Shown piece after piece: positions 1 through 6,456 of a stretch of 11,017 bases of DNA (positions are counted from its first letter, which is position 1; each line of letters starts with the position of its first letter). A program made the position numbers and the translations under genes. This stretch comes from Bacteroidales bacterium (lineage in GTDB: Bacteria > Bacteroidota > Bacteroidia > Bacteroidales > BM520): contig JAQVPY010000063.1 of NCBI GenBank assembly GCA_028701815.1, positions 1 through 11,017 on the forward strand. Reading direction: 5' to 3'. The notes beneath the pieces were generated by a model. It did no database searches, was not told the DNA's origin, and saw nothing but the letters and a program-made list of their open reading frames with translations.

Positions 1-135
1 ATTTGGTAAACAATTTTCAGTTATTAAATAAATAAGTAAACAAAAATAAGTTTTAATCATTAATCGAATCAACTTTTATCAGGGATAAGAAAGACTTTTA
101 GTCAACCAAAATCAGGAAATGACAGATATTTAAAT

Positions 136-160
136 AAATATTTTTTTGAAAAAAATATTT
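136..160. repeat. Perfect 12-bp A/T inverted repeat upstream of the tRNA promoter
   Basis: Positions 136-147 (AAATATTTTTTT) and 149-160 are exact reverse complements around a single central G. The repeat ends where the -33 region of the tRNA promoter begins. It could be a weak terminator for a gene lying left of the window or an A-tract UP-like element. The sequence does not decide between these. The rest of 1-200 is AT-rich and contains no gene that I can support. Confidence 0.6.
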
Positions 161-188
161 GCAGTATAAAAAAAAACCACTATCTTTG
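158..188 (+). promoter_or_regulatory. Bacteroidota-type promoter of tRNA-Val
   Basis: TTTG at 158-161 serves as the -33 element and TATCTTTG at 181-188 matches the -7 consensus TAnnTTTG. The 19-bp spacing is the usual one for the primary sigma factor of Bacteroidota. The -7 element lies 15 nt before the mature tRNA 5' end, so the primary transcript would have a very short leader. Confidence 0.85.
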
Positions 189-203
189 CACCGCAAAAAA
201 CGA

Positions 204-278
204 GGGAGTTTAGCTCAGTTGGTTCAGAGCACCTGCCTTACAAGCAGGGGGTCACTGGTTCGACCCCAGTAACTCCCA
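204..278 (+). tRNA. tRNA-Val (anticodon UAC)
   Basis: The cloverleaf folds fully. The acceptor stem pairs GGGAGTT (204-210) with AACTCCC (271-277), and the discriminator base is A278. The anticodon arm pairs CCTGC with GCAGG around the loop CTTACAA, giving anticodon TAC, which reads GTA and other GTN valine codons. The T arm pairs ACTGG with CCAGT around TTCGACC. The 3' CCA is not encoded, because ACA follows the acceptor stem, so it must be added after transcription as is usual in this phylum. It is a single-gene transcript with its own promoter and terminator. Confidence 0.95.
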
Positions 279-282
279 CAGG

Positions 283-311
283 AAAGAGGATGATGTCATC
301 CTCTTTTTTTT
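283..311 (+). terminator. Intrinsic terminator of tRNA-Val
   Basis: AAAGAGGATG (283-292) pairs with CATCCTCTTT (297-306) around a 4-nt loop. The stem runs directly into a tract of eight T (304-311). It begins five nt after the tRNA 3' end, a textbook Rho-independent terminator. Confidence 0.9.
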
Positions 312-346
312 GTGTCCAGCCCTCTCACAGTCAATTACCTTCGCCT

Positions 347-370
347 TTCCGAGCGCGTCAGCGCGAGGAA
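347..370. repeat. GC-rich hairpin with tandem G·A internal loop
   Basis: TTCC (347-350) pairs with GGAA (367-370) and GCGC (353-356) pairs with GCGC (361-364). Between the two helices GA (351-352) faces AG (365-366), which can form sheared tandem G·A pairs. The loop is GTCA, which fits the GNNA tetraloop class. It lies just before the heptamer array, and the two may form one dispersed intergenic element. No T tract follows, so it is not an ordinary terminator. Confidence 0.5.
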
Positions 371-372
371 CC

Positions 373-421
373 CCACTGTCCACTACCCACTACACACTGT
401 CCACTGACCACTGTCCACTGC
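373..421. repeat. Seven tandem imperfect heptamers, CCACTGT-like
   Basis: Read in sevens from 373, the sequence is CCACTGT, CCACTAC, CCACTAC, ACACTGT, CCACTGA, CCACTGT, CCACTGC. The first five bases are CCACT in six units and ACACT in the other, while the last two bases vary. The array lies between the tRNA terminator and the rnf promoter and encodes nothing evident. It is unlike the AT-rich DNA around it. Confidence 0.85.
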
Positions 422-457
422 CAACACGAAAAAAGTTAAATAAAAAAATCCCGTATC

Positions 458-489
458 ATTAACATTTTTTCACGATTTTAGTATCTTTG
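458..489 (+). promoter_or_regulatory. Promoter of the rnf operon
   Basis: TATCTTTG at 482-489 is a perfect TAnnTTTG -7 element. No clear TTTG lies 19-20 bp upstream. The region at 458-463 (ATTAAC) is a poor -33 match, so either an activator or the T-rich tract at 465-470 may contribute. Transcription should start near 495, giving a leader of about 30 A-rich nt before the rnfB GTG. Confidence 0.7.
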
Positions 490-526
490 CGAGTTGTAAT
501 AAAAATAATTCAAAAACAGTATAATT

Positions 527-1369
527 GTGAATCAGATTCTAATTATTTCAGTAGTGGCTTTGACTTCGATAGGAGTTGTCGCTGCTATCATTTTGTATGT
601 CGCTGCTAAGAAATTCCACGTCGAAGAAGATGAACGTATAGGCAAGGTAGTCGAACTCCTCCCCGGTGCAAACTGTGGCGGTTGTGGTTTCGCCGGATGT
701 AAAAGTCTCGCCGAAGCTATCGTGAAAGCCGGCAACATGGAAGGTCTCCATTGTCCTGCAGGTGGAAACGAGACGATGGCTAAAATAGCCGACGTTCTTG
801 GAATCGCAGCTGAAGAGGCCACCCCTCAGGTGGCAGTGGTCCGTTGCTCAGGCTCTATTAAAAACGCTCCCGCAAAGATCGAATATGATGGTATTACCTC
901 TTGCGCCTTTGCAAACTCCTTGAGTTCAGGCGAAACAGGATGTCGGTATGGCTGTCTCGGACTCGGCGACTGTGTTAAAGGATGCTCTTTCGGAGCAATC
1001 TCTATCAGTGAAGAGACCGGTTTGCCTGTAGTCGATTACGACAAATGTGGCGGATGTGGCGGATGTGCAAGAAGATGTCCTCGCGGTATTATAGAGGTAC
1101 GTAACAGAGGTCCGAAAGACCGTAGGGTTTTCGTCTCCTGTATCAACGCAGAAAAAGGCGCCGTGGCTAAGAAAAATTGTGCCGTCGCCTGTATCGGTTG
1201 CGGAAAATGCGTGAAAGTATGCCCGTTCGGCGCTATCACCCTCGACAAAAATCACGCCTATATCGATTTTACTAAATGTAAGATGTGTCTCAAATGCGTG
1301 GCAGAATGTCCTACCGGCGCTATACATGCCGTTAATTTTCCCGTGAAAAAGACAGAAGAAATATCTTAA
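527..1369 (+). CDS. rnfB: Rnf electron transport complex subunit B (polyferredoxin)
   Basis: RnfB is the ferredoxin-facing iron-sulfur subunit that accepts electrons and passes them into the membrane part of the complex. Residues about 3-27 form one N-terminal membrane anchor. The Fe-S domain follows with C50, C53, C58 and C76. Two ferredoxin-like pairs come next: C139/C143/C149/C153 with C174/C177/C180/C184, then C222/C225/C228/C232 with C251/C254/C257/C261. This suggests up to five [4Fe-4S] clusters, more than the three of the roughly 190-residue proteobacterial RsxB. C107, C126, C205 and C218 are additional. The start is GTG, and no in-frame ATG occurs before residue 71, so GTG is the only start that keeps the anchor. 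It is the first gene of the operon, 38 nt after the -7 element. Confidence 0.96.
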   Translation: MNQILIISVVALTSIGVVAAIILYVAAKKFHVEEDERIGKVVELLPGANCGGCGFAGCKSLAEAIVKAGNMEGLHCPAGGNETMAKIADVLGIAAEEATPQVAVVRCSGSIKNAPAKIEYDGITSCAFANSLSSGETGCRYGCLGLGDCVKGCSFGAISISEETGLPVVDYDKCGGCGGCARRCPRGIIEVRNRGPKDRRVFVSCINAEKGAVAKKNCAVACIGCGKCVKVCPFGAITLDKNHAYIDFTKCKMCLKCVAECPTGAIHAVNFPVKKTEEIS

Positions 1370-1399
1370 TCCTGAATTAATAATTTAAAAGCAATAACA

Positions 1400-2737
1400 T
1401 TGAAAACATTTAAATTAGGCGGAGTTCATCCTAACGACAATAAGTTGTCGCGAGATGCCAAAATAGAAGTTTTTGCCGTTCCTCAGGTGGCTTATGTCTC
1501 TATGGCACAACACCTTGGCGCTCCGGCAAAACCCGTTGTCGCCCAAGGCGATAAGGTAAAAGTCGGCGACATGATAGCCGTAGGAGAAGCGTTCATCTCT
1601 GCAAATATTCATTCGCCCGTTTCCGGAACAGTGGATAAAATCGACGAATGGATTGACGCTTCGGGTTATAAAACACCCGCTATCATTATTAAAGTCGAGG
1701 GCGACGAATGGAACGAATCTATCGATAGAAGTCCCGACATCATTAAAGATATTCGACTTACCGACCCTAAGGATATTATAGCAAAGATTAAAGAAATGGG
1801 TGTTGTCGGCCTCGGCGGCGCAGCATTTCCGACACACGTGAAGTTTATGATTCCCGAAGGGAAAAAGGCAGATTATCTTATTATCAATGCTGTAGAATGT
1901 GAACCGTATCTCACTGCCGACCATAGAGTGCTCCTCGAACACGGAGAAAAACTCCTTATAGGGACGAGAATTTTACGTATTGCTCTCGGCGTTGATAAAG
2001 CATATATAGGTATCGAGAACAATAAACCCGACGCTATCGCTCATCTGACCGAACTGGCTGCAAAAGATTTTAAAGATATAGAAATCGTCCCCCTAAAGAT
2101 GAAATACCCGCAGGGCGCTGAGAAACAACTTATCAAAGCTATCACGGGTAGGGAAGTGCCTTCGGGAAAACTTCCTATCGACGTGGGCTGCGTGGTAAAT
2201 AACTCCGGATCTACATACTCTGTTTATGAGGCTGTCCAGAAAAATAAACCCCTTTTCGAAAGAGTCGTCACCGTAACCGGAAAAACAGTAAAGAAACCTT
2301 CCAACTTCCTCGTAAGAGTCGGAACACCGATAAAAGAACTGATAGCTGCCGTCGATGCCGACCTCGAACATACGGGTAAAATCGTCAGCGGCGGTCCAAT
2401 GATGGGAAAAGCCCTCGTTAATACCGACGTTCCTGTCGTTAAAGGTACTTCCGGCGTTCTGCTGTTCCACGAAATGGAAAGCTGCCGTCCGGCTTCTCAC
2501 AACTGCATCCGCTGTGGAAAATGCGTAGAAGCTTGTCCTATGGGACTCGAACCTTTCTTCCTATCGGCAGCAATCGACAAAGAGCTGTGGGATAGAGTGG
2601 AAGCACATCATATTATGGATTGTCTTGAATGTGGCTGCTGCCAATTCACATGTCCGTCAAACCGTCCTTTGGTTGACTACCTGCGAACGGGTAAAAAAGT
2701 TGTTGGTCAAATGATTAGAAACAGAGCAAAAAAATAG
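1400..2737 (+). CDS. rnfC: Rnf electron transport complex subunit C (NADH-binding)
   Basis: RnfC is the peripheral subunit that exchanges electrons with NAD(H). It is related to the NuoF (51-kDa) subunit of complex I. The N-terminus has the family signature with GGVHP at residues 7-11. A glycine-rich nucleotide/FMN-site motif GLGGAAFPTHVK lies at 137-148, followed by ECEPY at 166-170. Two C-terminal [4Fe-4S] motifs are present: C369/C372/C375/C379 and C408/C411/C414/C418. At 445 residues it is the short form, without the long alanine/lysine-rich tail of enterobacterial RsxC. The start is TTG, which yields the conserved N-terminus. The next in-frame Met is residue 35, inside a conserved region. 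It begins 30 nt after rnfB and ends 3 nt before rnfD. Confidence 0.96.
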   Translation: MKTFKLGGVHPNDNKLSRDAKIEVFAVPQVAYVSMAQHLGAPAKPVVAQGDKVKVGDMIAVGEAFISANIHSPVSGTVDKIDEWIDASGYKTPAIIIKVEGDEWNESIDRSPDIIKDIRLTDPKDIIAKIKEMGVVGLGGAAFPTHVKFMIPEGKKADYLIINAVECEPYLTADHRVLLEHGEKLLIGTRILRIALGVDKAYIGIENNKPDAIAHLTELAAKDFKDIEIVPLKMKYPQGAEKQLIKAITGREVPSGKLPIDVGCVVNNSGSTYSVYEAVQKNKPLFERVVTVTGKTVKKPSNFLVRVGTPIKELIAAVDADLEHTGKIVSGGPMMGKALVNTDVPVVKGTSGVLLFHEMESCRPASHNCIRCGKCVEACPMGLEPFFLSAAIDKELWDRVEAHHIMDCLECGCCQFTCPSNRPLVDYLRTGKKVVGQMIRNRAKK

Positions 2738-2740
2738 ATT

Positions 2741-3754
2741 ATGAGTTTATTAAAAGTATCAGGCTCTCCTCATATTCACGGGGACCAGTCCGTAAGTAAA
2801 ATAATGAAATACGTCTGTCTGGCTCTCTTGCCGGCAGTCGCTGTAGCTGTCTATTGCTACGGCTTCGGTGCTATAAAGGTGCTGTCCATCTCTATAGCCT
2901 CCTGTTTGTTCTTTGAATGGGTTATCCAGAAATATTTTTTGAAAGGCGCATTTTCGCTTAACGATTATTCCGCTGTTGTAACAGGACTCCTGCTCGGTCT
3001 TAACCTCCCTGCATCTCTGCCCTGGTATATGATTGTCCTTGGTGCATTTTTCGCAATAACAATTGCTAAAATGGTCTTCGGCGGTCTCGGAAATAATATC
3101 TTTAACCCGGCACTCGTGGGACGTGTCTTCCTGCTTGTGTCTTTCCCCGTTCAGATGACGATGTGGACTAAACCTGTCGAATCTGCTCGTTTGTGGTTCT
3201 TTAACGGCTTCCACGGAATGGAAAAAGCTACCGTTGACGCAATCACAGGTCCTACACCGCTCGGATTACTTAAAGAAGGTGGCGTGGCCGCAGTTCAGGG
3301 AAGTAATTATATGGATTATTTCCTCGGCGTAATGGGAGGCTCTATCGGCGAAATATCCGCCCTCGCAATACTGCTCGGCGGACTATTCCTCATCTGGAGA
3401 AAAGTTATCTCATGGCATATCCCCGTGTCGTTTATCCTTACCGCCTTCGTGTTCTCCGGAATACTCTGGCTTATCGACCCGACACGCTTCGCAGACCCCG
3501 TATTTCATATCCTTACCGGCGGTCTGATGCTCGGCGCAGTGTTTATGGCTACGGATATGGTTACCTCCCCTATGACTAAAGGAGGAATGCTTATCTTCGG
3601 CGCCGGATGCGGATTGCTGACTATCCTTATTCGTACCTTCGGCGCTTATCCCGAAGGCGTGTCTTTCGCTATCCTTATTATGAACGCTTTCGTGCCTTTG
3701 ATTAACAGAGGCTTTAAACCCGTTCGCTTCGGAAAGGAGGTGCGTCGTGGCTAA
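2741..3754 (+). CDS. rnfD: Rnf electron transport complex subunit D (membrane flavoprotein)
   Basis: RnfD is a polytopic membrane subunit homologous to NqrB. It carries covalently bound FMN and probably forms part of the ion path. Hydrophobic segments recur through the protein, with family motifs GNNIFNPALVGRVF at 117-130 and ATDMVTSPMTKGG at 270-282. The expected flavinylation motif (S/T)GAT appears here as TGPT at 169-172, so the FMN-bearing residue is probably T172, with proline in place of the usual alanine. Length (337 residues) is normal. The ATG lies 3 nt after rnfC. Its 3' end overlaps rnfG by 8 nt and contains the rnfG ribosome-binding site, which suggests translational coupling. Confidence 0.95.
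   Translation: MSLLKVSGSPHIHGDQSVSKIMKYVCLALLPAVAVAVYCYGFGAIKVLSISIASCLFFEWVIQKYFLKGAFSLNDYSAVVTGLLLGLNLPASLPWYMIVLGAFFAITIAKMVFGGLGNNIFNPALVGRVFLLVSFPVQMTMWTKPVESARLWFFNGFHGMEKATVDAITGPTPLGLLKEGGVAAVQGSNYMDYFLGVMGGSIGEISALAILLGGLFLIWRKVISWHIPVSFILTAFVFSGILWLIDPTRFADPVFHILTGGLMLGAVFMATDMVTSPMTKGGMLIFGAGCGLLTILIRTFGAYPEGVSFAILIMNAFVPLINRGFKPVRFGKEVRRG
3733..3742 (+). promoter_or_regulatory. Strong Shine-Dalgarno site of rnfG inside rnfD
   Basis: AAAGGAGGTG is complementary to the whole anti-Shine-Dalgarno core of 16S rRNA and ends 4 nt before the GTG start (6 nt after GGAGG). It fixes the rnfG start at 3747. Ribosome-binding sites this strong are uncommon in Bacteroidota, and none of the other genes here shows one. 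Confidence 0.8.
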
Positions 3755-4325
3755 ATTGAAATCTACACTGCCTAATATGGTTATCGTCCTCGGTCTGATA
3801 ACCGCCCTGACCTCATTGCTGCTCGCTTATGTGTTCACAGTGACTGAAGAGCCGATAAATATAGCTAAACAACAAAAACTTAATAACGCTATTGCAGAAG
3901 TCGTCCCCGGACTTACTTCTTTTAACGAATCGACAGTAGCTTGTACCGACGGCGACCTTACATTCTATGACGCTCTCGACGAAAATGGCAAGTCTATCGG
4001 TACCGCCGTTAAATCCTTCGATAACAACGGCTTTAACGGTACCGTAGTCATAATGGTCGGCTTCGATACAATCGGAAATGTTATAAAAACTATCCCGCTG
4101 GAACAAAAAGAAACCCCGGGACTCGGCGATAAGATGGACGTTAAAAAGTCCGACTTTACTCAACAATTCGACGGAGTTAATACAAGAAATTTCATCTTTA
4201 AAGTTAAAAAAGATAAAGGTGACGTTGATGCTATCACAGCAGCAACAATATCCTCAAGAGCTTACTGCAATGCACTGCAACGTGCTGTAGCTGCCTATCA
4301 AGCAGAGAAAGGAGAAACAGAATAA
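3747..4325 (+). CDS. rnfG: Rnf electron transport complex subunit G (FMN-binding)
   Basis: RnfG is a single-span protein whose FMN domain lies outside the cytoplasmic membrane. It relays electrons between the membrane core and RnfD, and is homologous to NqrC. Residues about 11-32 form the membrane anchor. The FMN-binding domain contains ETPGLGDKM at 122-130 and the flavinylation sequence TAATISS at 164-170, so FMN is expected on T167 by a phosphoester bond. This would need an ApbE flavin transferase, which is not encoded in this window. The start is GTG, supported by the strong ribosome-binding site 6 nt upstream. Length (192 residues) is typical. Its stop codon overlaps the rnfE start by one base (TAATG). 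Confidence 0.95.
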   Translation: MAKLKSTLPNMVIVLGLITALTSLLLAYVFTVTEEPINIAKQQKLNNAIAEVVPGLTSFNESTVACTDGDLTFYDALDENGKSIGTAVKSFDNNGFNGTVVIMVGFDTIGNVIKTIPLEQKETPGLGDKMDVKKSDFTQQFDGVNTRNFIFKVKKDKGDVDAITAATISSRAYCNALQRAVAAYQAEKGETE

Positions 4326-4909
4326 TGAATCAATGGAAAAACTTTTCTAAAGGTCTTCTTAGAGAAAACCCGATACTCGTTTTAGTCCTCGGAACTTGCC
4401 CTACACTCGCAGTAACTACTTCCGCAATAAACGGACTCTGCATGGGACTCGCAACCACTTTCGTGCTCCTGATGTCGAATGTGTTTATCTCCTTGCTGAA
4501 AAACCTTATATCAGATAATATCCGTATCCCCGCATTTATCGTCATCATCGCTACCTTCGTAACAGTGGTGGACCTCGTAATGCAGGCTTATATCCCCACA
4601 TTGCACGCTCAACTCGGGATCTTTATCCCCTTGATCGTTGTCAACTGTATAGTCCTCGGTAGAGCTGAAGCCTTTGCTTCTAAAAATGGAGTCCTCTCTT
4701 CCGCTCTCGATGGTCTCGGTATGGGACTCGGATTCGCTCTCGCACTCACAGTCCTCGGCTCTATCCGTGAAATTCTCGGCGCACTCTCCGTCTTCGGATG
4801 GAAATTCGCTCCCGGCGACGGTGCCCTGCTGTTCGTCCTCGCTCCCGGCGCTTTTATCTGCCTCGGCTTCCTTATGGCTTTAGTTAACAAGATCGTAAAA
4901 AAGAATTAA
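4325..4909 (+). CDS. rnfE: Rnf electron transport complex subunit E (membrane core)
   Basis: RnfE is an integral membrane subunit homologous to NqrD. It pairs with RnfA in an inverted arrangement at the centre of the complex. About six hydrophobic helices fill its 194 residues. The conserved cysteines C25 (in LGTCPTLAV) and C108 (in PLIVVNCIVLGRAEAFA) correspond to those proposed to hold the intramembrane [2Fe-2S] cluster shared with RnfA. The ATG overlaps the rnfG stop codon by one base, which suggests translational coupling. The gene ends 3 nt before rnfA. Confidence 0.96.
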   Translation: MNQWKNFSKGLLRENPILVLVLGTCPTLAVTTSAINGLCMGLATTFVLLMSNVFISLLKNLISDNIRIPAFIVIIATFVTVVDLVMQAYIPTLHAQLGIFIPLIVVNCIVLGRAEAFASKNGVLSSALDGLGMGLGFALALTVLGSIREILGALSVFGWKFAPGDGALLFVLAPGAFICLGFLMALVNKIVKKN

Positions 4910-4912
4910 ACT

Positions 4913-5485
4913 ATGGAATATATTATCATAATAATAGGCGCTATACTCGTTAATAACGTAGTATTAACACAGTTTCTCGGAATCTGCCCCTTTATCGGCG
5001 TCTCGAAAAAAGTAGATACCGCTATGGGTATGGGTATGGCCGTGACTTTCGTCATGACTCTTGCTACCATGGTTACATGGCTCATTCAGACTTATATCTT
5101 AGATAAATACGGACTCGGATTTCTTCAGACATTGACATTTATCCTCGTTATCGCTGCCCTCGTGCAAATGGTCGAAATAGTCCTGAAAAAAGTCGCCCCG
5201 TCCCTCTATCAGGCCCTCGGAATCTTTTTACCACTTATTACTACCAACTGCGCAGTACTCGGTATCGCACTTCTGACAATCCAAAAAGGTTATAACCTCG
5301 GTGAAGGTGTCGTCTTCGCCGCTTCTACAGCTATAGGCTTCGCCCTCGCCCTTATTATCTTCGCAGGTATCAGAGAACAACTCGACAACGTGGATATCCC
5401 CAAGGGGATGAGAGGTACGCCTATCGCCCTGATTATTGCAGGACTGATGGCTATGGCTTTTATGGGATTTTCAGGACTTGTCTAA
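4913..5485 (+). CDS. rnfA: Rnf electron transport complex subunit A (membrane core)
   Basis: RnfA is the second inverted-topology core subunit, homologous to NqrE. It shows about six hydrophobic helices in 190 residues. C25 (in FLGICPFIGVSKK) and C113 (in PLITTNCAVLG) match the RnfA/RnfE cysteines expected to coordinate the shared [2Fe-2S] centre. The family motif GIREQLD lies near residue 152. It is the last rnf gene in the order B-C-D-G-E-A. A small in-frame repeat of TATGGG near 5024-5039 encodes MGMGM and is part of the normal protein. The next gene starts 14 nt downstream with no terminator between. Confidence 0.96.
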   Translation: MEYIIIIIGAILVNNVVLTQFLGICPFIGVSKKVDTAMGMGMAVTFVMTLATMVTWLIQTYILDKYGLGFLQTLTFILVIAALVQMVEIVLKKVAPSLYQALGIFLPLITTNCAVLGIALLTIQKGYNLGEGVVFAASTAIGFALALIIFAGIREQLDNVDIPKGMRGTPIALIIAGLMAMAFMGFSGLV

Positions 5486-5499
5486 AAAAAGCCCAATAA

Positions 5500-6450
5500 A
5501 TGAAGATTTCAGGATTTACTATGGTGAAAAACGCGGGTAAACTTTATTACCCTATAAGAGAGGTTATCCTCTCCGTTTTGCCTATAGTAGATGAATTTAT
5601 AGTCGCCCTCGGCGATTGCGACAGCGACGACAATACACGCGCTATTATAGAAAGTATTAATAGCGATAAAATTAAAATTATCGATACCGTGTGGGATATT
5701 GAAAAATATCCCGACGGTATGGAAAATGCCCATCAGACGGATATAGCTAAAAGCTATTGTGCCGGCGACTGGCTGATACATCTCCAGGCAGATGAAGTGA
5801 TACATGAGAAATATCATCAGACTATCCTCGAAAACTGCGAGAAATATCTCGACGATAAACGCGTAGAGGGATTCCTGTTTCATTATAAACACTTCTTCGG
5901 CGACTATTATCATTGTATAGATTTTCACGGATGGTACCCTTATGAGATTCGTATCATCAGAAATATGCCCGACATCCATTCTTTCCAGAGTGCACAGACG
6001 TTCAGACGTATTCCAGATTTCGATGGTCTGAGTTACAGAAAGAAAGAAGGAACATTTAAACTAAAAGTTAAACTGCTCGACGCATATATCTATCATTACG
6101 GTTGGGTTAGACCCCCTGAACTGATGCAGAAGAAATCAAAGGCCCTCGACACCATTCATAAGGGCGAAACTATTGCCGGCAAGATGTACGGTCTGCGTCC
6201 CGAATATTTCGACTGGGGCTGTCTTTATGATGTGCCTGAGTTCAGAGAGACCCATCCTGCTGTGATGCGCGATATGGTAAACAAGTTCTATTGGAAGGAC
6301 TTCCTCCATTTTGAGAGAGGTTATGTCCCCAAAAATCGTCCTTTGATGAAACACGAAAGGAGGAAATACAGATTTCTTACCTTTATTGAAAAGCATCTGC
6401 TTGGCGGCCGTCAGCTGTTCGCTTATTCTAACTGGAAACTCTTAAAATAA
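5500..6450 (+). CDS. Glycosyltransferase, GT2-like (GT-A fold), substrate unknown
   Basis: The N-terminal 100 residues look like a GT-A fold nucleotide-sugar transferase: MVKNAG at 8-13, acidic GDCDSDDNT at 38-46, and LQADEVIH at 95-102, which takes the place of the metal-binding DXD motif. The C-terminal half is rich in Trp, Tyr and His, has basic stretches, and is less conserved, consistent with acceptor recognition. No signal peptide or membrane span is evident, so it is probably cytoplasmic and acts on a lipid- or protein-linked acceptor. The ATG lies 14 nt after rnfA and the stop lies 6 nt before rmuC, so it is probably cotranscribed with both. A link to Rnf function cannot be inferred from sequence. 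The glycosyltransferase class is fairly sure. The donor and acceptor are unknown. Confidence 0.8.
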   Translation: MKISGFTMVKNAGKLYYPIREVILSVLPIVDEFIVALGDCDSDDNTRAIIESINSDKIKIIDTVWDIEKYPDGMENAHQTDIAKSYCAGDWLIHLQADEVIHEKYHQTILENCEKYLDDKRVEGFLFHYKHFFGDYYHCIDFHGWYPYEIRIIRNMPDIHSFQSAQTFRRIPDFDGLSYRKKEGTFKLKVKLLDAYIYHYGWVRPPELMQKKSKALDTIHKGETIAGKMYGLRPEYFDWGCLYDVPEFRETHPAVMRDMVNKFYWKDFLHFERGYVPKNRPLMKHERRKYRFLTFIEKHLLGGRQLFAYSNWKLLK

Positions 6451-6456
6451 TATACT

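Noticed and set aside
373..421. Heptamer array as a CRISPR
   Set aside because: The units are contiguous with no spacers and far too short for CRISPR repeats, and no cas gene is present.
532..1327. Long open frames on the minus strand opposite rnfB, and similar ones opposite rnfC, rnfD, rnfG, rnfE and the later genes
   Set aside because: They mirror the codon pattern of well-supported forward genes, match no family I recognise, and have no promoter or start context of their own.
527..5485. Na+-translocating NADH:quinone oxidoreductase (nqr) operon
   Set aside because: The polyferredoxin RnfB and NuoF-like RnfC with two C-terminal [4Fe-4S] motifs are Rnf-specific, and there is no NqrF-type flavoprotein. 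The gene order B-C-D-G-E-A is that of rnf.
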